15,972 nucleotides of DNA from an uncultured Clostridia bacterium (GCA_934162615.1 CAKPJK010000030.1:1-15972), one strand, 5' to 3'; counted from the stretch's first letter, positions 8,382-15,536 are shown. The notes: generated by a model not told the origin, from the sequence alone. Program-made: numbers and translations.

Positions 8382-9650
8382 ATGAGTGATTACATTAGTA
8401 GAACAATGGAAAAAACAGTAGATAAAATGAAAAAATCATTTCCTGTAATTATGATAACAGGGCCAAGACAGGTAGGAAAAACAACTTTATTAAGTATGAT
8501 GGTTGAAAAAGATAAGAATGAAAAAATAAATTTTATTTCTCTTGATGATTTAAATGCTAGAACATTAGCAATAGAAGACCCAGAGTTGTTTTTAAGAACA
8601 TATGAGATGCCATTGATAATAGACGAATTTCAATATGCTCCTAATTTATTATCATATATTAAAATAATTGTAGATAAAAAAAGACTTGAAAATTTAAAAA
8701 ATAATAGCGTTATGTGTAATGGATTATTTTATTTAACAGGTTCACAAGCGTTTGAAACAATGGAAAATGTGACAGAATCTTTAGCGGGAAGAATTGCAGT
8801 GCTTGATATGAATGGGTTAACAAATAGAGAATTAGAAAATATTGAGGATGAAGTATTTGTGCCAGATTTAGAAATATTAAAAAATAAAAAATCAACAGAA
8901 GTATTATCTACGATACAAGTATTTGACAAAATAATAAAAGGAAGTTATCCTGAAATATACAAAAATAAAGAATTAGATAGAAATGAATATTTCGAAACAT
9001 ATATAAGAACATATATAGAAAGAGACATCAGGCAAATTATAAATGTACAAGATGAAATAAAATTCTTGAAATTTATTAGTAATGTTGCGGTTAGAACAGG
9101 ACAAGAATTAAATTTAACAGATATTTGTAATGGTATTGGAATAACAAATGTTACTGCAGAAAAATGGCTCTCTATATTAAGGAATACAGGAATTGTTTAT
9201 TTATTGCAACCGTATTCAAATAATAGTGTTGCCAGAATAGTAAAAAAACCAAAGGTTTATTTTATGGATACAGGTCTTGCATGTTATTTAGCAGGTTATA
9301 TGGATAGTAAAACTTTGGAAAAAAGTGCTTACAATGGTGCTATATTTGAAACTTATGTTATAAGTGAAATTATAAAATCTTATATAAACAATGGATTGGA
9401 TGCAAAGAAATATTTGTATTATTATAGAGATAATAATGGAAAAGAGATTGATTTGCTTATTATAAAAAATAATGTAGTTTATCCTATAGAGATAAAGAAA
9501 AGTGCTAATCCTGGAAAAGAGGCAATTAAAAACTTTTCTGTTGTTAAAAAATTTGGACTAGAGGTTGGAAATGGGGGAGTTATTTGCATGAAGAGTGAAA
9601 TTTTTCCAATTGATAGAGAAAATAATTATATTCCAATAGAATTAATATAA
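8382..9650 (+). CDS. AAA ATPase with C-terminal DUF4143 / PD-(D/E)XK-like domain
   Basis: A 422-aa member of the widespread AAA_14 plus DUF4143 ATPase family; no established cellular role is known to me. The N-terminal ATPase shows a Walker A motif GPRQVGKTT (residues 27-35), Walker B LIIDEFQ (78-84), a sensor-like YLTGSQ (117-122) and a conserved SLAGR (133-137). The middle has the family block YIRTYIERDI (207-216) and a winged-helix-like stretch. The C-terminus carries GAIFETYV, then GKEIDLLI, then YPIEIKKS, in the order E...D...ExK typical of a restriction-endonuclease-like fold; whether it cuts DNA is unproven. ATG 8382 is chosen because AGAGGTGA (8368-8374) lies seven nucleotides upstream; the TTG at 8376 is too close. 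It is monocistronic between its own promoter and a hairpin. Such genes are often strain-variable. Confidence 0.9.
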   Translation: MSDYISRTMEKTVDKMKKSFPVIMITGPRQVGKTTLLSMMVEKDKNEKINFISLDDLNARTLAIEDPELFLRTYEMPLIIDEFQYAPNLLSYIKIIVDKKRLENLKNNSVMCNGLFYLTGSQAFETMENVTESLAGRIAVLDMNGLTNRELENIEDEVFVPDLEILKNKKSTEVLSTIQVFDKIIKGSYPEIYKNKELDRNEYFETYIRTYIERDIRQIINVQDEIKFLKFISNVAVRTGQELNLTDICNGIGITNVTAEKWLSILRNTGIVYLLQPYSNNSVARIVKKPKVYFMDTGLACYLAGYMDSKTLEKSAYNGAIFETYVISEIIKSYINNGLDAKKYLYYYRDNNGKEIDLLIIKNNVVYPIEIKKSANPGKEAIKNFSVVKKFGLEVGNGGVICMKSEIFPIDRENNYIPIELI

Positions 9651-9661
9651 AAATAAAATAA

Positions 9662-9700
9662 AAAAGTATTCTAAAAACTTGAAATTTAGAATACTTTTAT
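9662..9700 (+). terminator. terminator after the AAA/DUF4143 gene
   Basis: Perfect 14-bp inverted repeat, arms 9662-9675 and 9685-9698 with a 9-nt loop. The right arm ends in TTTT, followed by ATTAT. It starts 12 bases after the stop codon. Confidence 0.75.
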
Positions 9701-9876
9701 TATATAATAAGACAAATCCTTGAAATATAACTATATTTCGAGTTACCTAAAAAAGAGTTCGCAATGAAATTAAAAATAAAGAAATATTTGAACTAAAACT
9801 CCCAAATATAAAAATAAAAAATATTTTAAAATTTAAAAAAGAAAGACATAAAGAAAGCGAACGGAAAGGTAGTATT
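9701..9876 (+). other. leader region of the symporter gene with a 10-bp hairpin
   Basis: About 175 bp without a gene. It contains a hairpin with arms 9719-9728 and 9733-9742 (one G-T wobble, 4-nt loop) and no T-run, so it is not an obvious terminator. From about 9750 a frame stays open into the symporter ATG, rich in Lys, Glu and Ile, but it has no start codon. I see no convincing -35/-10 pair here, so the symporter's promoter is not identified. Confidence 0.4.
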
Positions 9877-11145
9877 ATGAAAAAATTTTTATCAAATTAC
9901 AAATCAACAATTATACTTCTAGTTGCGATAATTGTTGGAAGCATCATAGGAATAATCTTTAAAGAAAAAGCAACTATATTAAGCCCATTGGGTGATTTAT
10001 TCTTAAATCTATTATTAGTTATAATTATCCCACTAATATTTTTAAACATAACCACCGCAATATCAAAAATGAAACAACCAAAGAGACTAGGAAAAATAAT
10101 AGGCTCAATATTGCTAGTATTTGTTTTAACATCAGTTGTAGCAGTATTAATAGGATTTGCAAGTACATATTTTGTAAAACTAATAAATACTGAGGATGGA
10201 GAACAAATAAGAGCGACATTAGAAAGTACAGAAGATGCAGCAGATACTGAAAGTACAGAAGAAGACGACATGACGATTGCAGATAGAACTGTAAAATTAC
10301 TTACAGTAAATGACTTTTCAAAACTATTTTCAAAAGACAATATAATTGCACTATTAGTATTTTCAATAATAGTAGGAATTGCAATAAATATGTCAGGAGA
10401 AAAAGGAGAACCATTTAGAAAAGTATTAGAATCAGCAAATAGTGTAATGGAAAACATAGTAAAAATAATAATGTATTATGCTCCAATTGGACTTGGATGT
10501 TATATGGCTTCATTTATAGGATGTTTTGGAACATCAATTGCAGTTGGATATTTAAAAACATTTTTAGTATATTTAGTTGTTGCTGTTTTATACTATTTTG
10601 TAATGTATAGTGTTTATGCATTTATTGCAAACGGAAAAAAGGGAGTAAAAGCCTTTTGGAAAAATGTTATACCTGCAACAGTCACAGCAATGGGAACATG
10701 TTCAAGTGCAGCATGTATTCCAATAAATATAGAATCAACAAAGAAAATGGGAGTTCCAGACGATATTGCAGAAACAACAATACCTTTAGGAACAAGCTTC
10801 CACAAAGATGGGTCTATAATAGGTTCAGTGTTTAAAATTATGTTTTTAGTAGGTTTATTTGGAACAAGTTTAGCAACAACAGGTGATGTTTTAGGAGTTT
10901 TAGGTGTTGCATTACTTGCAAATTTACTAATAACAGCAGTTCCAATAGGTGGTGGAACTATTTCAGAAATGTTAATTATAACTATGTTGGGTTATCCAGT
11001 TGCTGCTTTGCCAATTTTGACAATAATCGCAACTATAATAGATATGCCTGCAACTGTTTTAAATGTTGTTGGAGATGATGTTTCTTCAATGATGGTTACT
11101 AGAATGGTTGATGGGAAAAATGCTTTTCAAAGCGAAGAAAAATAA
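9877..11145 (+). CDS. dicarboxylate/amino acid:cation symporter (DAACS/SDF family)
   Basis: Secondary transporter of the glutamate-transporter (GltPh/GltP/SstT) fold, 422 aa, in the cytoplasmic membrane. Many hydrophobic segments are visible. Family landmarks are HP1 serines at 276-277 (TCSSAACIP), the TM7 site HKDGS at 309-313, which replaces NMDGT, HP2 VPIGGG at 355-360, and TM8 DMPATVLNVVGD starting at Asp389. Compared with GltPh as I remember it, the TM8 Arg that binds the substrate side-chain carboxylate is Ala392, while Asp389, Thr393 and Asn396 are kept. This argues against aspartate/glutamate and for a neutral or other amino acid. An acidic loop (about 105-131, Glu/Asp/Thr rich) sits between helices in the N-terminal half. 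Start ATG 9877 follows an AAAGGT-type site. It converges on the pyrophosphorylase gene, with an inverted repeat between them. Confidence 0.92.
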   Translation: MKKFLSNYKSTIILLVAIIVGSIIGIIFKEKATILSPLGDLFLNLLLVIIIPLIFLNITTAISKMKQPKRLGKIIGSILLVFVLTSVVAVLIGFASTYFVKLINTEDGEQIRATLESTEDAADTESTEEDDMTIADRTVKLLTVNDFSKLFSKDNIIALLVFSIIVGIAINMSGEKGEPFRKVLESANSVMENIVKIIMYYAPIGLGCYMASFIGCFGTSIAVGYLKTFLVYLVVAVLYYFVMYSVYAFIANGKKGVKAFWKNVIPATVTAMGTCSSAACIPINIESTKKMGVPDDIAETTIPLGTSFHKDGSIIGSVFKIMFLVGLFGTSLATTGDVLGVLGVALLANLLITAVPIGGGTISEMLIITMLGYPVAALPILTIIATIIDMPATVLNVVGDDVSSMMVTRMVDGKNAFQSEEK

Positions 11146-11163
11146 GGGAATATGATTAAGATA

Positions 11164-11258
11164 AAAAAATAGGGATTGGGGGACGGGTCTCTCAATCCCT
11201 ATTTATAACACAATAAAAAAACGGGATTGAGAGACCCGTCCCCCAATCCCTATTTTTT
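11164..11258. repeat. perfect 36-bp inverted pair of REP-like palindromes; bidirectional terminator
   Basis: Arms 11164-11199 and 11223-11258 are exact reverse complements over 36 bp with a 23-nt spacer. Each arm holds a GC-rich unit that is itself an imperfect palindrome (GGGATTG at one end, CAATCCC at the other). The outer ends are A6 and T6, so the structure can act as a terminator for both convergent genes. The right arm reaches into the stop codon of the pyrophosphorylase gene. The core GGGATT..GGAC..AATCCC matches the two units at 13375-13437. The arrangement resembles BIME/REP elements mobilised by Y1 (RAYT) transposases; no transposase is in the window. Confidence 0.85.
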
Positions 11259-12504
11259 AAATTTTGTAATATTTATTATATTTTTCAATTGCAGTATCAG
11301 GATTATAAATACCTGTAAAATCTTTAATAGGAGCAAATTCTTCATTTTCATCTACACGAAGAAGAAGCATACCATCAAAATGAGCAAAAGCATCAAAAAT
11401 GAAATTCTCAAATTTAAAAGTATTAGGTTTATCAGGAACCTGTTTAACACCTTCCTCATTTACAAAAGAGTTTTTCTTGAAGGCTCTATGATAGTACAAA
11501 TCTATAGTTGCAGACTTTTTTATTGCATCTAAACTCATAATATGAGATAAGATATTTGCCTCTCTAAAAAGATAAGTATCTGTACCAGATATTTTGCTTT
11601 CAGACAATTCCAAATCTATACAATCATAATCTAAAATTGCAGGTTTGTCATTTTTTAAACAATATACCGCAGTTTTTTCCAAAGGTTCTTTTTTAAATAT
11701 TGATTTTGAACCAATAGATAGATTGTTCGAAATTGTTAGTCCTAAAAATAAAGGGTCAAAGTTTTTAAGCAAAATATTATCAATTCCACCAAAAGAAACC
11801 CATTTTATATTTTGATTTTCTAAGTCATCTATAATTCCATTATTTTTCATAGATTTAAAAACATTACCGTTTCCATTTGAGGCTTCTTTAATTAAATAAG
11901 GTTCTTGCAGAATTAGTTTTCCATCTATGTTTATAATTGGAAGTTTGTTTTGTTTGAAAAATTTAATTTTTTCTTTTGGATATTCAAAAAAATTATTAAT
12001 TTCAAAAAATGCTTTAGTTGGTGCGTCATTTTCTTCACTTGTCATTATGTACCAAGGTAGAACAACATTATATTTCTTATTATTATCCATTATATTTTCT
12101 GCCATTATCTGAAAAAGAGATTTCTTAACAGGTTTTAAGTTTAGCATATATGTACCTTTAGGACCTTTATAACCAAGTCTAGTACCTTGACCGCCTGCCA
12201 TAGTGACAACAGCAAATTGGTTACTTTTTATAATTGCTTCACCAATTTTTGAGTAATGTTCTATTTCTTTAGAAGAAAGCTTATCTTTTTCAATATGTGG
12301 AATAGGTGAAACTTTAACATTTGGATCATAACGAAAATTTAATGATTGTTTATAAACAGTCAAAATTTTTTCAAAGTTTATTGTTAATATTTGATCAAGT
12401 AACCTATTTTTCTCATCTTCAGAAAGCTCATCATAAAAATGCAATAAATGTTCTTGATTATATTTTTTTAATATTTCTTTTGCGATTTCTAATTTATCTT
12501 CCAT
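11257..12504 (-). CDS. UDP-sugar pyrophosphorylase, UDP-GlcNAc (UAP/AGX) type
   Basis: UDPGP-family nucleotidyltransferase (415 aa from the chosen start) that makes a UDP-sugar and pyrophosphate from UTP and a sugar-1-phosphate. The uridine-binding loop AGGQGTRLGYKGPKG is at residues 103-117. The rest follows the eukaryotic UAP1/AGX pattern: QNKLPIINIDGK, EASNGNGNVFKSM, WVSFGGIDNILLKNFDPLFLG and, near the end, EEFAPIKDFTG. This is a different family from bacterial GalU and GlmU. UDP-GlcNAc is the likely product, with UDP-Gal/GalNAc/Glc possible. The start is ambiguous: the outermost ATG (12516) directly abuts AAAGGA with no spacing, while ATG 12504 lies 12 nt after it, so I prefer 12504. Last gene of a three-gene minus-strand cluster, 46 bp (34 bp if the outer ATG is used) after the phosphoesterase. 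Confidence 0.88.
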   Translation of the reverse strand: MEDKLEIAKEILKKYNQEHLLHFYDELSEDEKNRLLDQILTINFEKILTVYKQSLNFRYDPNVKVSPIPHIEKDKLSSKEIEHYSKIGEAIIKSNQFAVVTMAGGQGTRLGYKGPKGTYMLNLKPVKKSLFQIMAENIMDNNKKYNVVLPWYIMTSEENDAPTKAFFEINNFFEYPKEKIKFFKQNKLPIINIDGKLILQEPYLIKEASNGNGNVFKSMKNNGIIDDLENQNIKWVSFGGIDNILLKNFDPLFLGLTISNNLSIGSKSIFKKEPLEKTAVYCLKNDKPAILDYDCIDLELSESKISGTDTYLFREANILSHIMSLDAIKKSATIDLYYHRAFKKNSFVNEEGVKQVPDKPNTFKFENFIFDAFAHFDGMLLLRVDENEEFAPIKDFTGIYNPDTAIEKYNKYYKI

Positions 12505-12550
12505 TGTGGGATTCATTCCTTTCGTACTTCATAAAATCAATATAAAGATT

Positions 12551-13354
12551 TTATATATTATTTGATATTGCAGATTTTAGGGTTCTTATAATGTTTTCCT
12601 TATTTGGAATATTTGAAATCTCTAAATCTTCAATTTCCTTTTGAATATTATATGGAACTCTAACCAAGTTAAATGATATAGAGTTTAAATTTTTACTTCC
12701 ATAATATCCTTCTAATATAATATATGATGCAAGTGTAGAAAATTTATTATTTGGATCATCTATAATATCATTGTGCATTTCTACAGGAATTCCAACACTT
12801 CCAGTATTAAAAAGGGTTTTATTTTTAAATCTCACACAATATGGTGTATGAATATGACCATATCCTACAATATCAGGAACTGGATCAGAATCTGTCTTGC
12901 CAATGAAAGGTGTATTTTCAAAAAGTCTATCAGGTTTTTCAATTTCAAGATGACTATATTTTGAATTTTTGTTAGAAAACATTGGATTATATATTTCATC
13001 AAGACTGTATGGAGAAGCATGAAAAAGTCTAATTAGATGTCCACTCATATAAAATTCATATGATATTGGAAGTGATGACATAAATTCTGCCCTTTCCTCA
13101 CCGATTTTATTTCTTGTCCAAAAATCCTTTCCTTTAGAAGAAGGTTTGCAAACGATGTAATCGCAATTACCTATTAGAATTATATCACTTACTTCTCTTA
13201 CTTTATCTATTACTAAATCAGGATGAGTGCATTTTGTTATGCAATCACCTAAACAAAAAATTCTATTTATTTCTCTATTTTTTATATCTTTTAATACAGC
13301 ATCTAAGGCAGTTATATTTCCGTGAATATCAGAAATAATTGCGATTTTGTCCAT
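12551..13354 (-). CDS. metallophosphoesterase, YfcE/MJ0936-like
   Basis: Calcineurin-type phosphodiesterase/phosphatase, 267 aa, with a di-metal site. Motifs in order: SDIHGN (Asp9, His11), LGDCITK (Asp37), IGNCD (Asn63; Cys in place of the usual His, common in the YfcE branch), a histidine in LFHASP, GHIH, and the NTGSVGIP block that closes the fold. About 60 C-terminal residues beyond the core have no motif I recognise. Start ATG 13354 has a near-perfect AAGGAGGG (13362-13369) seven nucleotides away. The physiological substrate of this branch is mostly unknown; cyclic-nucleotide or phosphodiester cleavage is typical. It sits between the HD phosphohydrolase and the pyrophosphorylase on the same strand and is probably co-transcribed with the latter. 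Confidence 0.9.
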   Translation of the reverse strand: MDKIAIISDIHGNITALDAVLKDIKNREINRIFCLGDCITKCTHPDLVIDKVREVSDIILIGNCDYIVCKPSSKGKDFWTRNKIGEERAEFMSSLPISYEFYMSGHLIRLFHASPYSLDEIYNPMFSNKNSKYSHLEIEKPDRLFENTPFIGKTDSDPVPDIVGYGHIHTPYCVRFKNKTLFNTGSVGIPVEMHNDIIDDPNNKFSTLASYIILEGYYGSKNLNSISFNLVRVPYNIQKEIEDLEISNIPNKENIIRTLKSAISNNI

Positions 13355-13374
13355 GTATATACCCTCCTTGTTCC

Positions 13375-13437
13375 GGGATTTAGGGACGTTCCTTAAAATC
13401 CCTTTTTGTGGGGATTAGAGGACAGTCCTTAAATCCC
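13375..13437. repeat. two diverged REP-like palindromes in tandem
   Basis: Units at 13375-13402 and 13411-13437 both run GGGATT..(A/G)GGAC..TCCTTAA..ATCCC and are 8 bp apart in the same orientation. Each folds back on itself: ends GGGATT/AATCCC, and in the second unit a core AGGAC-A-GTCCT. They share the plan of the 36-bp arms at 11164-11258. They fill the gap upstream of the phosphoesterase gene and are far richer in G+C than their surroundings. Confidence 0.75.
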
Positions 13438-13479
13438 TAAAAATGAAAAATTCCTAAAAATGAAAAACCACTAAAAATG
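13436..13479. repeat. short tandem repeat, about 17 bp x 2.5
   Basis: CCTAAAAATGAAAAA at 13436 recurs at 13453, and a partial copy (CTAAAAATG) at 13471-13479 contains the last codons and stop of the HD phosphohydrolase gene. The repeat thus repeats the 3' end of that gene into the intergenic gap. It may come from replication slippage. Confidence 0.65.
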
Positions 13480-14676
13480 TATAATCTCATTATAAATTTC
13501 TATAGCAAAATTATCAGTCATACCAGAAATGTAGTAAATAATAGCCTTATAGAAATCTTTTTCATTATCAATAGAAAATAAAATTTTATTTTTCAATTTT
13601 AAACTTTCTCTATTTCCAAAATCATAGTAATTATAAATAAAATTAATAAACCCATTTCCTAATTTTGGATATGTAAAACTTAGATTTTTCAAGTTATTTA
13701 ATGTATTAGAATCTTCATAAGTAGACTTTAATAAGTTATAAATTTCGTTAATAATCAAATTAAAATATCTATTCGAAGGTTGTATTCTATTGCAAGAATA
13801 AATATTTTTATAATTGAATTTTTTAATTTTATCTAGCAAATCTAATGCATCTTTTGAAAAACATAAACCTTTTTCTGGTGACGAATTTTTACATAAATCA
13901 TGTATTAAATTGTTAATTATAATAGTGTTATTTATTTGTTCATTATTTGAAGTTATGTTTAGTAAAGAGAAAAGTTCGTCAACATGTTCATCTAGAATTC
14001 CTAATGTTATAGCATCTTCTATATCACGGCATATGTATGAAATTTTGTCTGATATTTTAACAACACAGCCTTCCCAAGTGTATGGTGCATATTGATTTGG
14101 ATATGAATAATTTTTTAAATCAATATATTCTTCTCTAGGACGTATGCAATTTTCATCTATTTCTCCGCAATGAGAAATTATGCCATCTCTAACTGCATAT
14201 GTTAAATCTAAATTTTGCATATATTTATTGTTGTCTTCCAAAAGTTCAATATTGTCAACAAATTCAAGTCCATTTTTTTCATGCCAAAAAGAGTAACCTA
14301 AATCTCTTTGTGAAATTTCGGATAATATTCTTTCTCCTTGATGTCCAAATGGGCTGTGACCAATGTCATGAGCTGTAGCAATTGCTTTTGTAAGTTCTGT
14401 GTTTAACCCTAAGTATTTTGCAATAGTGTAACTTATTGATTCTACGTGTGTTACATGTTCAATTCTAGTGCAGATATGGTCATTTTCAGGTGAAAAAAAT
14501 ACTTGTGTTTTATGTTTTAATCTTCTATATGCATTGCTATGTATTATTCTTGTGTAATCTCTTTCAAAATCATTTCTTATATCATTATTTCTTGGATATA
14601 ATGGTTTTTCTCTTTTGATATAGTTTTCCCAGTTTGGATTTTCTGGATTTGCAGAATATTTTTCAAATTTTTTCAT
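13471..14676 (-). CDS. dgt: dGTPase-like HD-domain deoxynucleotide triphosphohydrolase
   Basis: HD-superfamily phosphohydrolase related to Dgt, which removes triphosphate from dNTPs; 401 aa from the chosen start. The N-terminal block YRRLKHKTQVF (residues 50-60) and TRIEHVTHVESI (70-81, metal His74) lead into AIATAHDIGHSPFGHQGE (98-115, metal His103 and Asp104). The fourth metal ligand is probably an Asp in VKISDKISYICRD. The C-terminal half is poorly conserved and Asn/Ile/Lys rich. I choose ATG 14676, because GGAGG lies six nucleotides upstream and spans the outer ATG (14688), which itself lacks a binding site. First gene of the minus-strand cluster and divergent from the kinase pair, which also handles nucleotides. 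Substrate preference (dGTP or other dNTPs) cannot be told. Confidence 0.92.
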   Translation of the reverse strand: MKKFEKYSANPENPNWENYIKREKPLYPRNNDIRNDFERDYTRIIHSNAYRRLKHKTQVFFSPENDHICTRIEHVTHVESISYTIAKYLGLNTELTKAIATAHDIGHSPFGHQGERILSEISQRDLGYSFWHEKNGLEFVDNIELLEDNNKYMQNLDLTYAVRDGIISHCGEIDENCIRPREEYIDLKNYSYPNQYAPYTWEGCVVKISDKISYICRDIEDAITLGILDEHVDELFSLLNITSNNEQINNTIIINNLIHDLCKNSSPEKGLCFSKDALDLLDKIKKFNYKNIYSCNRIQPSNRYFNLIINEIYNLLKSTYEDSNTLNNLKNLSFTYPKLGNGFINFIYNYYDFGNRESLKLKNKILFSIDNEKDFYKAIIYYISGMTDNFAIEIYNEIIHF

Positions 14677-14769
14677 TTTTGCCTCCATTGTTCTTATATA
14701 ATATAATTCATTAAAATGCGAACGGTAACTATATTTTACTACAAATCTTGATAAAAATCTATAAATTTA

Positions 14770-14798
14770 TTGAAATCAGGAATATAAAATAGTATAAT
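14770..14798 (+). promoter_or_regulatory. strong promoter of the small acidic ORF/kinase pair
   Basis: TTGAAA at 14770-14775 and TATAAT at 14793-14798, 17-bp spacing, in the divergent gap between the HD gene and the kinase pair. The -10 context AAAATAG is the same as at 8350-8355. No equally clear promoter is visible for the minus-strand HD gene in this gap. Confidence 0.8.
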
Positions 14799-14830
14799 AA
14801 TTTTGAAGTTAATGAAAGGAGTTTTTTAAA

Positions 14831-14959
14831 ATGTTCAATTTGGTAAAAGACGATTTTGATGATAATATGGATGATATAATGAATTCAATTAATAAAATGT
14901 TAGAAAACGATACAGAAAATGAAGAAACAGAAGATGCAAAGAAAGAAGGAAAAGAATAA
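14831..14959 (+). CDS. small acidic protein, 42 aa, coupled to the kinase
   Basis: A 42-residue ORF starting MFNLVKDDFDDNMDDIMNS and ending in a Glu/Lys-rich tail. It has no membrane segment, no cysteines and no family I recognise. It is supported by AAGGAG at 14816-14821 nine nucleotides before the ATG, by a consensus promoter about 30 bp upstream of that site, and by its position: its stop (14957-14959) is one base before the kinase ATG, so the two are probably translationally coupled. The first part could form an amphipathic helix. It may be a regulator or partner of the kinase, or only a leader that sets kinase translation; the sequence cannot decide. Confidence 0.65.
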   Translation: MFNLVKDDFDDNMDDIMNSINKMLENDTENEETEDAKKEGKE

Positions 14960-14960
14960 A

Positions 14961-15536
14961 ATGGCAAATTCAAAAATTATAGTAGTAGAAGGACCACAAG
15001 GAGCAGGAAAAACAACAATAACAGACTTTTTAAGACACACATTACCATATTCAAACTTATATAGATTATGCGGGACATCAGATAGTACAGTAACGGGAAA
15101 GAAAAAGGCAGAAGACATGTATGTTGATTTACTTGAGTATATTGAAAAGATGGAAAACAAAAGTATCAATTTGATTTTTGATAGAACTTTTTTTACAGAA
15201 GAAAATTATTGTAGACTTGGTATAAAGGAATATACATTTACAGATGTTTATGAAAAGTTGCTGAATAAATTTGCTAGTTTGGATTTTGATATATATTATA
15301 TAACATTATATTTGGAAGATGAAGATGAGTATATTGAAAGATTGAAAAGAGATGGAAAAGCAGTTTTTAAAGGAGCGGAATTCAAAGCAGAAAATAGTAT
15401 AAAACAACAAAGAGTTTACTTAGAAATGGCAGATGAAATAAAAAAGAACTATCCAAATATAAATGTTTTGAAGTTAGCAAATGACAAGGATTTGGAAGAT
15501 ACAAAAAAAGAATTAAGAGACTTTTTGAAATATTAA
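14961..15536 (+). CDS. P-loop nucleotide kinase, thymidylate-kinase-like
   Basis: A 191-aa P-loop kinase that probably phosphorylates a (deoxy)nucleoside or nucleoside monophosphate. The Walker A loop GPQGAGKTT is at residues 11-19. A DR pair (FDRTFF, Asp74-Arg75) matches the DR(Y/F/S) signature of thymidylate and deoxynucleoside kinases, and a basic LID-like stretch (ERLKRDGK) follows at about 126-133. Standard bacterial Tmk is longer (roughly 205-215 aa) and has a different TMP-site pattern, so this may be a paralogue or a viral-type nucleotide kinase. I choose ATG 14961 because the preceding small ORF ends one base before it and AGAAGGA lies about 11 nt upstream; an earlier in-frame ATG at 14919 is inside that ORF. 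Divergent from the dGTPase-like gene. Substrate unknown. Confidence 0.82.
   Translation: MANSKIIVVEGPQGAGKTTITDFLRHTLPYSNLYRLCGTSDSTVTGKKKAEDMYVDLLEYIEKMENKSINLIFDRTFFTEENYCRLGIKEYTFTDVYEKLLNKFASLDFDIYYITLYLEDEDEYIERLKRDGKAVFKGAEFKAENSIKQQRVYLEMADEIKKNYPNINVLKLANDKDLEDTKKELRDFLKY

Noticed and set aside
9897..10457. 186-codon open frame on the minus strand inside the symporter gene
   Set aside because: It is antisense to a clear membrane transporter, with no ribosome binding site or family match; it reflects codon bias of the real gene.
11227..11532. 101-codon + strand open frame starting in the inverted repeat
   Set aside because: It is antisense to the end of the pyrophosphorylase gene, whose motifs are well supported, and its product is low-complexity Ile/Phe/Lys.
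14707..14730. LexA/SOS box suggested by GCGAACGG near the HD gene start
   Set aside because: Only one half-site is present; there is no GTTC partner at the right spacing. The same octamer near 9857 is also isolated.
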